DNA of 64,000 bases, taken from NCBI GenBank assembly GCA_039881145.1, contig JAYKKI010000003.1:4545001-4609000 (forward strand), read 5' to 3'. The stretch comes from Druceiella hillmani. Its lineage: Eukaryota > Arthropoda > Insecta > Lepidoptera > Hepialidae. The position numbers were made by a program, and so were the translations under genes. Below the pieces are notes generated by a model. It searched no databases. It worked only from the letters and a program-made list of their open reading frames with translations, and was not told the DNA's origin. This document shows positions 13,197 through 25,480 of this stretch, piece after piece; within the stretch, counting starts at the first letter, position 1, and the number at the start of each line of letters is the position of its first letter.

Positions 13197-13601
13197 AAAA
13201 TATAAAAAAATTGTAGTTGGCGCCTACATTCAGATCAGCTAGCTCATGGTGCCATTTCAAATCTTTCTTTAAGGAATGCTGAGGTAAAATATATAAGAAC
13301 GAGTCCTATTATTTTGAAAAGGTTTATCCCGTCATATGTCAGTCTCAAACTCTATACCAATCTCACTAGACTTTCTTTAAATCGGTGTCCTACAATACAT
13401 TGTATTAAAATAATTAGCTTGTATGCGTTTTGGATCGGATATACTGGTATAGCTGCAGGAATAATATATCATCCTGACTGCGTTAAGCCAACTATTTTCC
13501 TCTTAGTTCATTTTATTCGTTTTTTCTTTTATTTCCAGACCACTAAACAGCTCAGTGTAAACTCAATTAGACGTAGACGGAAGCACGAAGAAAACTTTTG
13601 A
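13197..13601 (+). CDS. Unassigned open reading frame of about 134 codons
   Basis: After a TAA just upstream of 13197, this plus-strand frame stays open to the TGA at 13599-13601. The first in-frame ATG-like start is not obvious; a TTG at 13314 would give 95 residues. Few frames of this length are expected by chance in such AT-rich DNA. The translation has a hydrophobic stretch in its second half (about residues 75-110) and a basic C-terminus containing SIRRRRKHEE. A splice-donor-like GAG/GTAAAA lies at about 13280, so only the first part might be an exon. I recognise no family. A chance frame or a degraded mobile-element fragment is as likely as a gene. Confidence 0.2.
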
Positions 13602-15750
13602 ATGCTACTCTTCGTTTGACAAAGTATATAAACAGACACCTACGATCAGTTGTGTACATGTTGTGTTAAGAATACTGCATGAGTCTCTATAAGAGGATAT
13701 GATGCCCATAAAAGAGGACCGTTAATTAAACTGTTCTAGTTTATTTCAATTTCTGATAGAATTTGTTGTTTTTTGGGTATACAAATTACGTTAGAAATGA
13801 TTGAAAAGGACAATTAATTTTGGTAGAAAAACTTGAAAAGAAATTGTTTAATTTTTGTAACAACAATTTACTTCCAGATTTCGTTCACCTATGGCATCCT
13901 AGGATAATAATCAAATAATGAATTCAGAATATATCTTAGATTCTATTATGTAAAAACTAAGAATGAAAGTGCACTTTTGATGAATCGTCTAGAAATCAAT
14001 TTTAATCTGTACATCGAAAATTTTTCATTTCTTTATAAAAAATAATTAATAATTATTAGTGTTAGATACGTTAATTGATCTATTTCAAGTATTTTAGAAT
14101 TATTCATAAAAGTTTTGTGTTTGTTTTCCTCGTAACCGTCTGAGGACAATTACAAAACTAGGTCGAATCATTTTGACTTCGGAAAAAACAACCAATTTTC
14201 TTTTAAAAGCGTCTATCTACAATAGTTTATATAATATCTACCTTTTATATACTGACGGATATATTATTGTAAAGTTTCCATTAAGTATTCCTTTACTTAT
14301 GATGCCATACAGAATCTCGTATGTTGCTACTATTGAAACAAGTATTAAAAAATTATCAAGATTATTTGTCTACACTGATATTAGGACATCCGTCGTCTGC
14401 GTCGATTTTATTGATGGTCGTCTACGATTTTGCAGGTTATCGAGCAACTGCGCCATCTAGCGTTTAATATTTACGTTGAAATAAATAATTCCAAGTCGGT
14501 TATGGGGCTTTAAGCAAATATTTTCGTACAATAACTAACACTGTATATCAAATTTATTGCTAAAAATTGTAACAAAAGATTCAATTTAATATTCGAATAC
14601 AGTTACTTAAGTTATTTACTCAGAAAATTTTCAATTCATGTAATAACAAGATAAAATAAAAATTGTATTCTTATCAATCCGTAGTCAATTGAAGTTAGGT
14701 TCTGGAAAGCATTATTTGCATATAGGTAAAAATAGGTAATTGGGAAAATACAATTTGTATTTTGTAAATACACGTGTAAAGAAATTTAGTTAAAAGCAAA
14801 ATTATGTCCACTTGAGTGAGAGAGATGCCACTAAAATAAATAGTTCTATTTCTACTCTCGTTTTTAAAATAATTATTATAAATATTTCTCATCTACAGTA
14901 CTGTGAACAAAATCGAAATATTTTCGAATTAGAGGAGTGATAAAAAAGTTATGTACGATTTTTATATTTTTTCATTAATAATTTTATTTCATTTTGTCAC
15001 AAACTTATCAAAAAATTTACATAAAATTCATTTCCTTGTGACATAGAATGTATTCACATTTAATTTAATTTCTTGACGTAACTTGCTTGCGGAATATTGT
15101 TGTCCAATTTGTTCAATAAATAACTCCTATTTCTATTCTTCTAAAAATATGAGAAGTAAGCTTATAAGCAAATAACTTCGTCGGCGAAATACCCATTTTT
15201 CCATGCTGACCGTTGAAATTATGGACAAATTTAAATATTTTAATTAACGGGTTTAAATATTTTAAAAGGTAATAGTGCAATTTTGCACGGTTTAAACGTC
15301 TTAGAAAGAAAATGAAACTTATTTGAATATTTTTTTAAAAATGCATTTTTAACTATCATTTATATAAACATATAGATATCTCCCATCACCAACTTGAAAA
15401 TGTAAAAGATTTTTTAAAAGAAATAACATTTTTAAATGCTTTAAAATATACCAAAATGCAATTTAAATAACAAATTGGACGATGTCATTAATTTGTTCCA
15501 AAATTTCCTTTGCTGCTTTCAAAATAATGAGTAAATTTAAATAACATATGTGTTATTTTTAAAGGTGCTTCTGGAGGTTTAATATTTACATACGAGCCTT
15601 TTCTATGTTATGTTTTGTTAATTTTAATTAACCGATGACAACAGTATTGTTTGAAAATAAAACAATTTATTTTATATAGGAAAACATTGGTTTATACGTA
15701 AATAATAAAGGAACTTAATAAGCAAAATCTTTTAAAGTTATAAATAATAT
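13602..15750. other. AT-rich stretch without a recognised gene
   Basis: A plus-strand frame at 14173-14460 shows no family features. It ends in a GC-richer patch with a CTCF-like nonamer at 14450-14458. The remaining sequence is AT-rich with A- and T-homopolymers only. Confidence 0.5.
14450..14458 (-). promoter_or_regulatory. CTCF-like nonamer (AGATGGCGC on minus)
   Basis: An exact match to the same nonamer as at 2827 and 58996, here followed by AG on the plus strand (GCGCCATCTAG). The surrounding sequence is different, so the match is not obviously one repeat family. Confidence 0.25.
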
Positions 15751-15753
15751 AGT

Positions 15754-15846
15754 GTACACACACATACGCGCAAGCGCATGTGCACGTGCACGTGCACTTA
15801 CATACGCTCACACACGCACACACACACATACACACACGACGACGAC
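15754..15846. repeat. (CA)n-rich tract with GCACGT interruptions, ending in CGA repeats
   Basis: Imperfect CACA/CGCA/GTGCAC repeats end in ACGACGACGA. They lie directly against the 3' end of the neighbouring LINE, read on the minus strand, so they could be a 3' repeat tail expanded after insertion. That origin is inferred only. Confidence 0.85.
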
Positions 15847-15904
15847 CACTCTTGTCAGGGTAGTCGTCGTCTAGGCGATTACATACATTATTAGTCTTCT
15901 CCCT

Positions 15905-17330
15905 CGTTTCCCTCAAGTCGGGTGGCTGCTTTAACGATGCGTTTCCACTTCAGTCGATTGATAGCATTTCTGTAATGCTGGTCTTTGTCGACATCTTAAT
16001 CAGGACCGTCCATTGGAATGGAATTTGTCTTCGAGGTTTTTTGGCTTTAACCTCTTCTGTACTCTAATGTACAGGCGAAAGTTCCATCGCTCCATTGAAA
16101 GTTGTTTTCTTGAGATATACCCTAAGAATTTAAGAATTCTCAATCGCATAGCCAACGAAGGTCTTTTTTGTTTCTTTACTCCTTCATTATGGAGATACCG
16201 GCATAGAGAGCGGTCCAAAGAATTTTTAGCACGCGCCTCCAACACCAAATTTCTTCCTCACCAATTTTGCGACGATCTTTTAATATAAAGATTCAGGTTT
16301 CTGTTCCGTATATAAAAATTGGAAAAACCAGACATTTCATTAGTGAGACCTAATTATTTTTGGATATTCGTCAGTCTAAAGCCAGCTTCCTAATAACACA
16401 TTTTGTAGTGGTATGATGTCTTGGACACAGATGAACCCAGGTAAATAAAACTTTGTACCTCTTCACAATGAGTAATGTTTTATGGGTTTGTTGTCTTATT
16501 TTTTGCCCTATTAGCTATCATAGTTTTCATCTTTTCTTTATTAAAACCGCTTTCAAAATTGAGACTGTTCATTTCAAGACTATAGAGAAAGGCTTTTACT
16601 TCTCTTCACTTTTAGCAAAAAGTGTGGTGTCATCAACATATTTCAAAGTTTGTTTTCATCTGTCCTTTCACCGATATGCTTCTCCTCCAGTCCTCCAGGG
16701 TAATCAGCATGATATATTCAGTATAGTTATTAAATAGTACTAGAGAGCGCATGCACCCCTGTCGAACACCGACCTCCGTTCTGAAGCTCTCACAATGAAA
16801 TTCATCTATTTAAACAGCTGTTCCATCTACATTAAGTGATTAGATAATGTGTTTGAGGTTTTTTGGCATACCTTAGAGAGTACTTGCCACAATCTTTCCC
16901 ATTTAATGATATAAAAAGCCTTCAGGAAATGGACAAAAGAGGTGAAGAGCATGATACTGAAATCTCCTGTCTTTTCTATAATTTGGCATATTATGGTGAT
17001 TTGCCCTCAGGTTTCTCTTCCTTTAGCAAAATTATCTTGTTCAGGAAAAATTACTGGTGATAGATATGTTTGAAATCGAGTAATACGAAGAAGGACTGTG
17101 CTCCCATATGTTCTTTGGCAGGACCTTTCTGTTGTAAAGGCATATAAAATGAGCGCGACCACTCCGATAGGTACTATCTCATTCTCTCATATTTGGAAAC
17201 CGATGGAATTTAGAACCTCAAGAGCCGCCTAGAAGACCTCTATGGATATCCCGTCTACACCGATAGCTTTGCAGCTTTGTTCCGTTAGAGGTAATGAATA
17301 GCGACGCTGACCTCGCACAGAATATTTGTC
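15905..17330 (-). pseudogene. RTE/BovB-like LINE reverse transcriptase, heavily degenerate
   Basis: Minus-strand reading across frames shows a second LINE, distinct from the one at 0.9-2 kb. In 5' to 3' order for the element: an N-terminal RT segment like CKAIGVDGISIEV (about 17235-17275), a KWERLWQVLSKV region (about 16900), GVRQGC at 16753-16770, the catalytic YVDDTT block (Asp-Asp codons 16629-16634), an EKMKTMIANR segment (about 16515), WCWRR at 16233-16247 followed by an ILWTA-like segment, then RILKFLGYISRKQLSMER (about 16080-16140) and a final WKRIVKAATRLEG near 15920. WCWRR..PWTA and HISRKQSMER-like motifs are typical of RTE/BovB-type C-termini. Many frameshifts and stops separate the blocks, so no product is made. 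Open frames on the opposite strand here are shadows. Confidence 0.85.
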
Positions 17331-17626
17331 TCCCATTCTTCGGTGTTGGTGTTGGGGTGTTCATTTAAATTGTACGCAAACATTCAATGTGAATGTGGAG
17401 AATAGGCAAATCACCATATTTCTTTCATTGAAAGGTTTGTGTAAACTCTCAAATGCATATTGTCAAATTTAAATTTCATTGTTCTATGTTAGATACATTT
17501 TACGTTTAATTTAATCCGCTTTTCTTACAGGCTCCTTACTGAGAGCTTTTTACTACCACCATATCTTTATTCACTATGTATATAGATGATATTTAAAGTT
17601 ATAGGTTTTACGGGAAAAGCAAAACA

Positions 17627-17631
<5 letters not shown>
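17331..17631. other. Flank between LINE and (AT)n tract
   Basis: A short AT-rich spacer with no recognised feature. The 5' truncation point of the LINE probably lies near 17330-17350. Confidence 0.45.

Positions 17632-17690
<59 letters not shown>
17632..17690. repeat. (AT)n microsatellite
   Basis: A pure 59-bp AT run. Confidence 0.97.
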
Positions 17691-17692
<2 letters not shown>

Positions 17693-20600
17693 TATAAACA
17701 CCTAAATACCTAAATTTGTGGAAAAACCCACTTTCATAAGAGCCACACCGCCGTTGAAATACTGATCGAAATTGCTTAAAATAGTAAATTATAAACAAAA
17801 CAGTAATAAATTGAATTAGAATAATTAATTTATTACAATGTTTAACTTAAAACATGATTAATTTTAACTAACTTTTATTAACCGCAGGGTTATTCATATA
17901 AAATTTATTACTAATTCAAGCATCAGTCATCAAGAAGTATCAATTAATATTCACTTACATAATATTCGGTGTCATTAAATTGTTATTATTTAAATTCTTT
18001 TAACAAAATAATTTACCTCAGTTTCTTATAGTCTCTAAATACCTTATTTAAATATTAGGCAAACATTCCTTTCAAAGTGCAAACATGTTGCTTCACAAAA
18101 TGTTTAACAGTTATTTGATTTGTAGTTAATTGTTTAAAATAAAGGAAGAATGAATATTCCCTGAAATAAAAATCATTTATTTTTTCACAGTGAAAATCTT
18201 GTCTAAACCCTAACAAAGGAGGCAGGCAAGCAGAGAGAGCAGGCAGAACCACTCAAATGTTGTTAGCATTTCAGAGCCTCTTCTCTCTGACTGAAGTTCC
18301 GCAAAGAATGTTCGAATTGGTAAGTGTTATCGCTTCTCATTACTTTAAGGCGTCCTGCATTATGTTAATTAGTGATACATTCTAAAATAATAAAACAAAT
18401 ATCAACTTTAACGTATGCGAATTAAAAGTTAATTATATGTTTTAAATTGTGAGTAAAGAATGCAATCCGTATCACTGACGCTGCTGAGATAATTGAGAAA
18501 GAAATGAGATTGTACAGAAAAAAATACGGGATGATATACAGTGTAATTTAATTTAATTATGAAAGGTTTCATCTCACATTTCAAATGCTGTGAACGCTGT
18601 GATGGCAAAATACTTTTATAAGGAATCAAACTAAAGAAAGTTTGAAAACGCGACAAAAACCGCTTGATTAATCTTATAACAATAGGAGAATAGTAATAAC
18701 TCTTAATGTATAAAATGGTACGAAACTATTTTTCTCGACGATGATGGAAGAAAAAAGTGTAAAATATCAGGATAAGCAATGAAGTTATTTTCGATTGCAC
18801 CTACCCTGAATTACTACAGATATATTGATCAATTAATATTTTATATTTAGAAATTGTGATGATTAAATTATGTATTAATGAAAATAAACTACAGTTCAGT
18901 TCCATCGACAGTCTTACTTACACCTGATGCTACTAAAAATGTATAGTAAATATAAACAAAAAATATTAAACCGGCCAAGTCTGCACCATCTCCTTCGAAA
19001 ACTTTACACTATTAGAAAAATTAAAGAACATAAATATTTTGTCAGTAAGTTATTGCACGTTGACTGAAGTTTCTATTTAAAATATCTACTTGCATAATAT
19101 TATGCACATAGGTCTAAAATTGTAGAATCCATTCACATTAACGCCATGCAATAGTGACGATAAGAATGACCGCTGAAAGTTGCAAATGTATTTATATTGC
19201 GATGATATTTCGTCTGTACTTTTTTCATTTTATATCTTTGATTTCATTAGCCGTTATTGATTTCAGCTTGTAATATTGTTATGTGATAATAGTAGCCAAA
19301 TAAATACTTTGTGCATCATTAAAAACAACGTCGCTTGATTCGGTATTTAAATTTTGAAGAACACTTTATATGGATAAGCTTAAAAATAGCAACTATGAAA
19401 TTATTCAGTTACATTTTCAATCTGGGAATTCTAGTGAAACGGTAATAAAATTTCTTTTTATACTAATAAATATGTCATTTGACCATGTATAAATTTTGAA
19501 GTTAGTATAGTTTTTAATAATACAGTTTAAAAATATTGCCATTTTCCACCTTCAAAAATAAATACCCCATTCATTTTAAAATTTATTTATAATAATGTCG
19601 AATACATAATTTGCATAATTTTTCCTAAGTCAATCAAGTTAATGTACCCCCACATTAACATTAACAAACAAATCATTAGAGAGAAAACTAAGAGTCCAGC
19701 GGGGTTCGTTTCGACCTTTAAGCTGCATAGAAATAAGATGCAATATTTCCAAATTCATGTATTATTTTAATTTCCTACGTTACGTATTATTTGTACGTAC
19801 GATACTTTTGTTCATTAGAAAGACTATTCGTATTGAAATAAGTTCCGGAATTACATTTGAAAAAATAATAATAGTTTGTAGTTGGTAGTCTGTGATAAAT
19901 ATTTGCTATATAAGTCACGTTTTACATTCCGTGTAAAACGAAAAAAAACATTTCATAATATTTAAGAATTAAAGATAACGTGATGGAGAATTTTTAATAT
20001 ACATTACCAGTAAGAATAAAATTCAAGAAAGTATTCTGCAGAATAAACCAAACAAATATACCATTTGTTGCTATGCAGTAACTAGCTCGGTTAGTGCAAT
20101 TACATTTTTTATTGTTTTTTAATACAAGTATTATATACAGACATACAACTACATACACATTATTACCCATAGAGGAAACATAGCACAAAGAAAAGAAGTA
20201 AAACCAAATTCGAAAAGCGAGTAAGAATTTTCGGACGGTTTATTTTTTAAACCATCCGAAAATTAACCCAGAATTAATTAGTAACTTGTGGGTTAAATTG
20301 AGTTTAATTTATAATTGTGATATTTTTTCTCATTCAGAATTCAATAAATGTTTGTAATGAATGCAGCCATCCGCCCTTATAGAATAAGTACGTGTATACA
20401 CTAGTTAATAAAGTAGCGTTGGTTAAATTAGGTCTTTTTACAACTTTCTTCGGTGTGTTCATGGCATAGTATGATATTTACCAACAAAAGTCATAGTACG
20501 AATTAGTTTAACATGTGGTATAAGTTGATAATTAATGTAAATTTCACTAAAATGTTGGGTAATTCCTAGTAATAATATATTAATTTTCCTTAAAAATCAA

Positions 20601-22218
20601 AGTTCTTCTATTACAATTAAATTATGTACGACTATATATTCCATATTTTCATTTCCTGAATGATTAAATACATAAAAAAAGTAAGTGCCTTTAAAAGGTG
20701 AGCGAGACACGGAAAAAGATATTATGATGTTAATATCTGTACTTTGAAATATTCATATGTATAAAAAGTCTTTCATAACCACATAATATCGATATTTTTA
20801 TTAAAGTTATTTATGTAGAAGATCTTTTACGAAGATTGTCGCACCGCGTAATAAGTAATTAAATCGCCATTAATTTCCTTAAATTACACTTCAATACGAT
20901 TTCTAAATCGACTTACACGATTATGCAACAAAATATCTTGCTTGGTTTTTATAACAGTCTAATATTTCTTAACCATAAGGCAATGACGAGGCAGTGTCAT
21001 TAAATAGCTCCATTGTTCCTTTCGGTGCGACAACAAAAGACAGAATCTAACGTAATGAGACATTCTAATTAACTGAGATATTTTTAAAACCATCCAAAAC
21101 TTCTTCTTAGAAATAAGATAACCGAAAGGCAGTGTTTTTTTCATAACTCCCGGTTTTAAATTAATATTGTTTTTCATGTGACACTAAAAGTCAAAAACTG
21201 AACAAACAATGGTTATGGTAATTATATATTTACAACATATATCTCATATCCTATTAGATATATCTCATATCAACCATTTTCTACCTTTTACTTATCTGTG
21301 TGTTATTAATTGTCTTGTTCATAATCGTATAATGGCGTACCAAACTGGTATACGTCTCTGAATATTTTCGTACTAAAAATGCGATCGTTTTCCTGAATTT
21401 AGGATTTTCTCTATCAAGATCGTATTAGACAACAAGAAAACAAACCGAACCGTTTGCTTGATGTATGCTCGCAATGGCTTTAGTTTCAAAGTTTTAACCA
21501 AAATTCTAATTTCATTTCCAAATTAAGCTGAGTAGAAATTTTATGCACCTGCTGTTCCATTATTTGTACATAAAATCTGTCAGAATCAATATATTTTATT
21601 TATTGACCGAATAAACTTGTTACATTAAATAACTGTTTCTGTTATGTACTTGTATTTTTTATATTATGTAATTCTTTGATGTCTAAGCCTGTTTTATCCT
21701 AAATTTTACTACAGTTAAAACCGATTCGCAAATATGCACAATACGATCGTAAAATGTCTCTCACAACATCTTGTTTAATTGCTAGCCATTGTTTGTTACA
21801 TGGCTTTAATAAATGCAAACCTATTTCGTAATAATGTTCCATTTAGTCCTTCCAAAAAAATAATTAGTGGCACCTCATAGCAGTAACCTCGAAGGGAAGA
21901 AAAATTTTGTTTGGTAGTGAACTGTTAAAATAGAAAACTTTCTATGTAACATGAGTTGACAAAATGCAGTAATGCTATGCTAGGAACATATTAAGGTAAT
22001 AGCTTTCGTACTTTTTCTCTATTATCGATACAAGGGAAAAAAAATTATATTTACTGTGAAAAAATATTAGGGACTATTTTATAATCTACCAAGTAAACTT
22101 TTTTTTAATTTTGCGATCGCTAAAATTATGATTATAATTTTTAACGAGAAGTTTCCCGCGCATACGACATTACAGGCGTATTTTAATAACCTACTGCAAC
22201 CCCTGTGTACCTACGTGA
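17691..22218. other. AT-rich stretch without a recognised gene
   Basis: All open frames are short and lack motifs. The only structured element is the near-perfect hairpin at 20226-20264. Confidence 0.5.
20226..20264. repeat. 17-bp inverted repeat, T5 spacer
   Basis: Arms 20226-20242 and 20248-20264 pair with a single C/T difference (a G-U pair in RNA) around five T residues. On either strand this would fold as a stable stem containing TCGGAYGG. Confidence 0.85.
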
Positions 22219-22364
22219 CATGTTGGTGTTAGTGTAAAGTAAAATCATGTTGGTGTTAGTGTAAAGTGACATGTCGGTGTTAGTATAAAAGTAAAATCAT
22301 GTTGATTTTAGTGATATGTTGGTGTTAGTGACATGACATGTTGGTGTTAGTGAAAAGTAAAATC
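22219..22364. repeat. Minisatellite, CATGTTGGTGTTAGTG unit
   Basis: Six imperfect copies start near 22219, 22246, 22270, 22298, 22315 and 22337. The core is ATGTTGGTGTTAGTG followed by a variable AAAGTAAAATC spacer, so unit length varies from about 17 to 28 bp. There is no continuous reading frame through the array. Confidence 0.88.
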
Positions 22365-25117
22365 GAAACTTTTTAACGAATGAATATTGCGAGAGTGAAT
22401 ACTAAATACGACTTATCACAGACTAATATTTATCCTTTTCCAGAGATCTATATAATACTTTCGGAGAGACCTAACTTTTTTCCGTAGTACCGAAAAACTT
22501 ACGTACGTGAAATAAATAATCACGGTAACGTTAAACAGATTAAAATAATATGAATATGTTTTGCTGGCGTTCGTAGATCGAAAAGATAGACAAGCGTTAG
22601 AAATGGATACATTACTATTTCTTATCATAATCTTAGTTTTGTTTAACAAAATATTTCTTTTAGCCTAAGTACTATTTCATGTGACTAAACACAATTAATT
22701 TTTAAAGTTATTTAACAGCAAACAATTTACGAAGCAAATAATACACACACTGATTAATTACTTCCAAGTCATATTTTATTTTTATCTTAGCCAGCATAGG
22801 ATTGACGACGTATTTTTTATGACACTTATAATAATTACGTAATGGTTCATAAATCTTTTTAAAAAGGCATAGAAAACAAACAGTAAAAATATTTATCAAT
22901 TTTTTAATTAGCTGTATTATAGATGAAATATATTATACTATCAGTTTTTATATTCGTGTTCGACAAAAATAACTATTAAGGTCAGATATTATTTCTTAAA
23001 AAATTAATCAAAAAAAATTTATTGACAGTTCGCGATCAATCAAGACGCGTGGAAGTGGGTATACGATTTCTCGAGAGCCGCGCGCGTACGATGTGCTAAA
23101 CTGACCCAAAACATTTTGAGCTACTTTTCATATCCCTCTAACTCAAAACCTACTTAATGTCCTGGATTACAAATATAAGGAGATGATAAACATCATATCG
23201 CATCTAAAACCGAACAAATATGGCCATGCCCCTGTTCTCACTTGAGGTGTTTCACATTATTTTCGGCACATTTCATTTGCCATTTCTTAAATATCTGTAG
23301 TACCAAAATCATTAAAAATCCATATTGGCTATTGCCCATGTTGAACGTTTATTACCATGAATATATCGTTTTAAGACAAATTTTTTCAATTGCTTACAAC
23401 ACGTACAATTTTAGTTTCGACCAATATAATTTATATTATCTATTATGATATAAAATATTGCTCCTTTTTATATGCAAATTAAGATGTAGGTTGGTTTACC
23501 CCCTTTTTTAAATTTATGTTTTTGATCAATATGTTCCGTGTAATATCATTCCATTCTGATTAAAGAATATGATTATGATATTTTCCATCAAGATTTGTCT
23601 TTTATATCACCTTTCGGAAAATTTAATCTAAGTTTTTTTCAGGATCCAATTAATTTTAAGTATTTTATATAAGCGAGATATTAAAAAATAATGGAACAAT
23701 ATCTTTAATAACGTACAACGATATTACTTTTGAGCTTATTTGATCGATGCCGAAAATGCTGGAACACCAAATTTTAATTAATTTCATAATACGTTGCAAG
23801 GGGCGATATAGTGTGACGTCAGCGATAGTTTTCAAAGCAGGTGTCTCAGTTGACGACACTCATGGAACCCTAGATGCCTATATACGGGTATCTCAATTAA
23901 ATTACATGTGTAACTTTTGACATAATTTCGTAATCTAGTGGAACATTCATTATTTTGTTAAAGTAATGGTTGTATTTTATATTTTTTTCTTTTTAGCCAA
24001 TTTCAATCCACCGAAATAAATATTTTAAAATACTTGAGAAAATAAAAGCATTGAAAAATTAAACTAATTTGGAAATTTATGGACAAAAAAAAACAAAAGT
24101 ATTATACCTGTATGAAGCAAGAATATGAAGATATAAAAAATGGAACTGAAAGGGCGAATGGAACTGAAAGGTATGCCACTTACACAAGTGTGTAAAAGGT
24201 ACTAACAAGTGAATAATACCAATCCCATCAAATTTTTGAAAGCATTGCTAATTTGCTCTCATAAATACTGCTATTACAAACAGACGGAGACTTAAATTTG
24301 CCGAGGATGTTAAGACGAAGGCTTTGCAAAATATATAAGCTGGATGCTCTAGAGTAATCATCGTCCAATGACAATAAAGTTAGTCTTTGTTGATATAGTT
24401 TGTCAAAAAAACGTTGACAAGCTGCAAGTTTGCAGCATGTAAAACATATTTTACCTATTCTAGATATAATGAAAATATATTTTATTTAAATTAAAATGAT
24501 ATACACAAAAGTTAATTTATTTCTAGAAGTCGTGATACAAGACTGTTTTTAAAAAATTATAGTTAATATTTGCTGTACTTTCATTTTATGAAAACGTTAC
24601 ATTTATTTAAAAATATTCCTTACTTCTTATAAATAAGAGAAAGGATTCCTAACATTTTAATAGAGTGTAAATATCACTGAATTTTTCGGTCTGACATCGA
24701 ATGGAGGATTAATGTGTTTTGCTAAAAAGCGCAGGTATGGGTAGGTTAACAAGGGCAGGGAAGGTTAGTAACACAAATTTTGTTTTAACAGAAATGGATT
24801 AAGTTTCAAAATGTTTATATTGGTCGGCATGCTTCATTGCTATTCCTAATTTAATATTTTTTAATTTTTTAATTTTGGTCCGCATTTCTATAATTTCTTT
24901 CCTTTCATTCCATTCCATTTCAACAAACTCTCTCCATTTGTTTATCTTTGTCTCTCACATTGCTTAACTAACTTATATTTCAATTACATTCAATAAAATT
25001 TATATGGAGATAGACAGAATTAATAAAAACATAATTGATAAAACAGTTAATATATATTGTATTTTTCACGCACATGGGAGTGATATAAAACAATAGGTAT
25101 CAATTTTGTATGCCTTC
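22365..25117. other. AT-rich stretch without a recognised gene
   Basis: A CpG-rich patch at about 23028-23095 (GAGAGCCGCGCGCGTACG) stands out from its surroundings. A small direct repeat of TGGAACTGAAAGG lies at 24140-24170. Neither is tied to a gene. Confidence 0.45.
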
Positions 25118-25174
25118 ATTCGATTATTAAGATTTCCGGACGCGTTTCAGGATCGGAAATCTTAATTATCGAAT
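25118..25174. repeat. 21-bp inverted repeat, 15-nt spacer
   Basis: Arms 25118-25138 and 25154-25174 match at 20 of 21 positions. The spacer contains CGCGTTTCAGG. It sits about 115 bp upstream of the tRNA-like unit and could be a remnant of another element. Confidence 0.85.
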
Positions 25175-25287
25175 AAATGACGTTAATGTGTATCTATATC
25201 ACTCGATGACTCGGCTTCAACCAGATGACATAAATACCCAAAGTTTTGCAATTAAAAACTTACATGAAGCTGAAATCCATTACCATG

Positions 25288-25480
25288 TCGTCACCGTGGT
25301 GTATTTGATCGATCACAAGGCGTACAGACTTTGACAGCCCGGCGCTTCGCGAGGATCCGGGTACGATTCCCGGTCGCTCAACGAGCAGGGCTGTACTGGG
25401 GTGCTGGTTGACCCTAAGAGCTTACTTTAATAGCAGTAAATCTGCCATATGTAATAATTGTATACATTAAAGTATGTAAA
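25288..25480 (+). mobile_element. Candidate tRNA-derived SINE
   Basis: The head looks like a degenerate tRNA gene. CACCGTGGTGTATTTGAT (about 25291-25310) resembles an RNA polymerase III A box. GGGTACGATTCCCGG (about 25359-25373) is one base from the B-box consensus GGTTCGATTCC and sits in a T-arm-like palindrome. The two boxes are about 60 nt apart, longer than in a normal tRNA, which argues against a functional tRNA. A GC-rich body follows, containing GGGCTGTACTGGGGTGCTGG, ending in an AT-rich tail near TATGTAAATAAAAAAATT. These features match a SINE layout. Target-site duplications were not found and the family is not identified. Confidence 0.55.

Noticed and set aside
16013..17060. Plus-strand open frames at 16013-16288, 16453-16737 and 16863-17060
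   Set aside because: They are shadows of the minus-strand LINE pseudogene and have no motifs of their own.
25288..25400. A functional tRNA gene at the B-box-like sequence
   Set aside because: The A-to-B box distance is too long, no acceptor stem pairing was found and the B box deviates from consensus, so a SINE head or tRNA pseudogene fits better.
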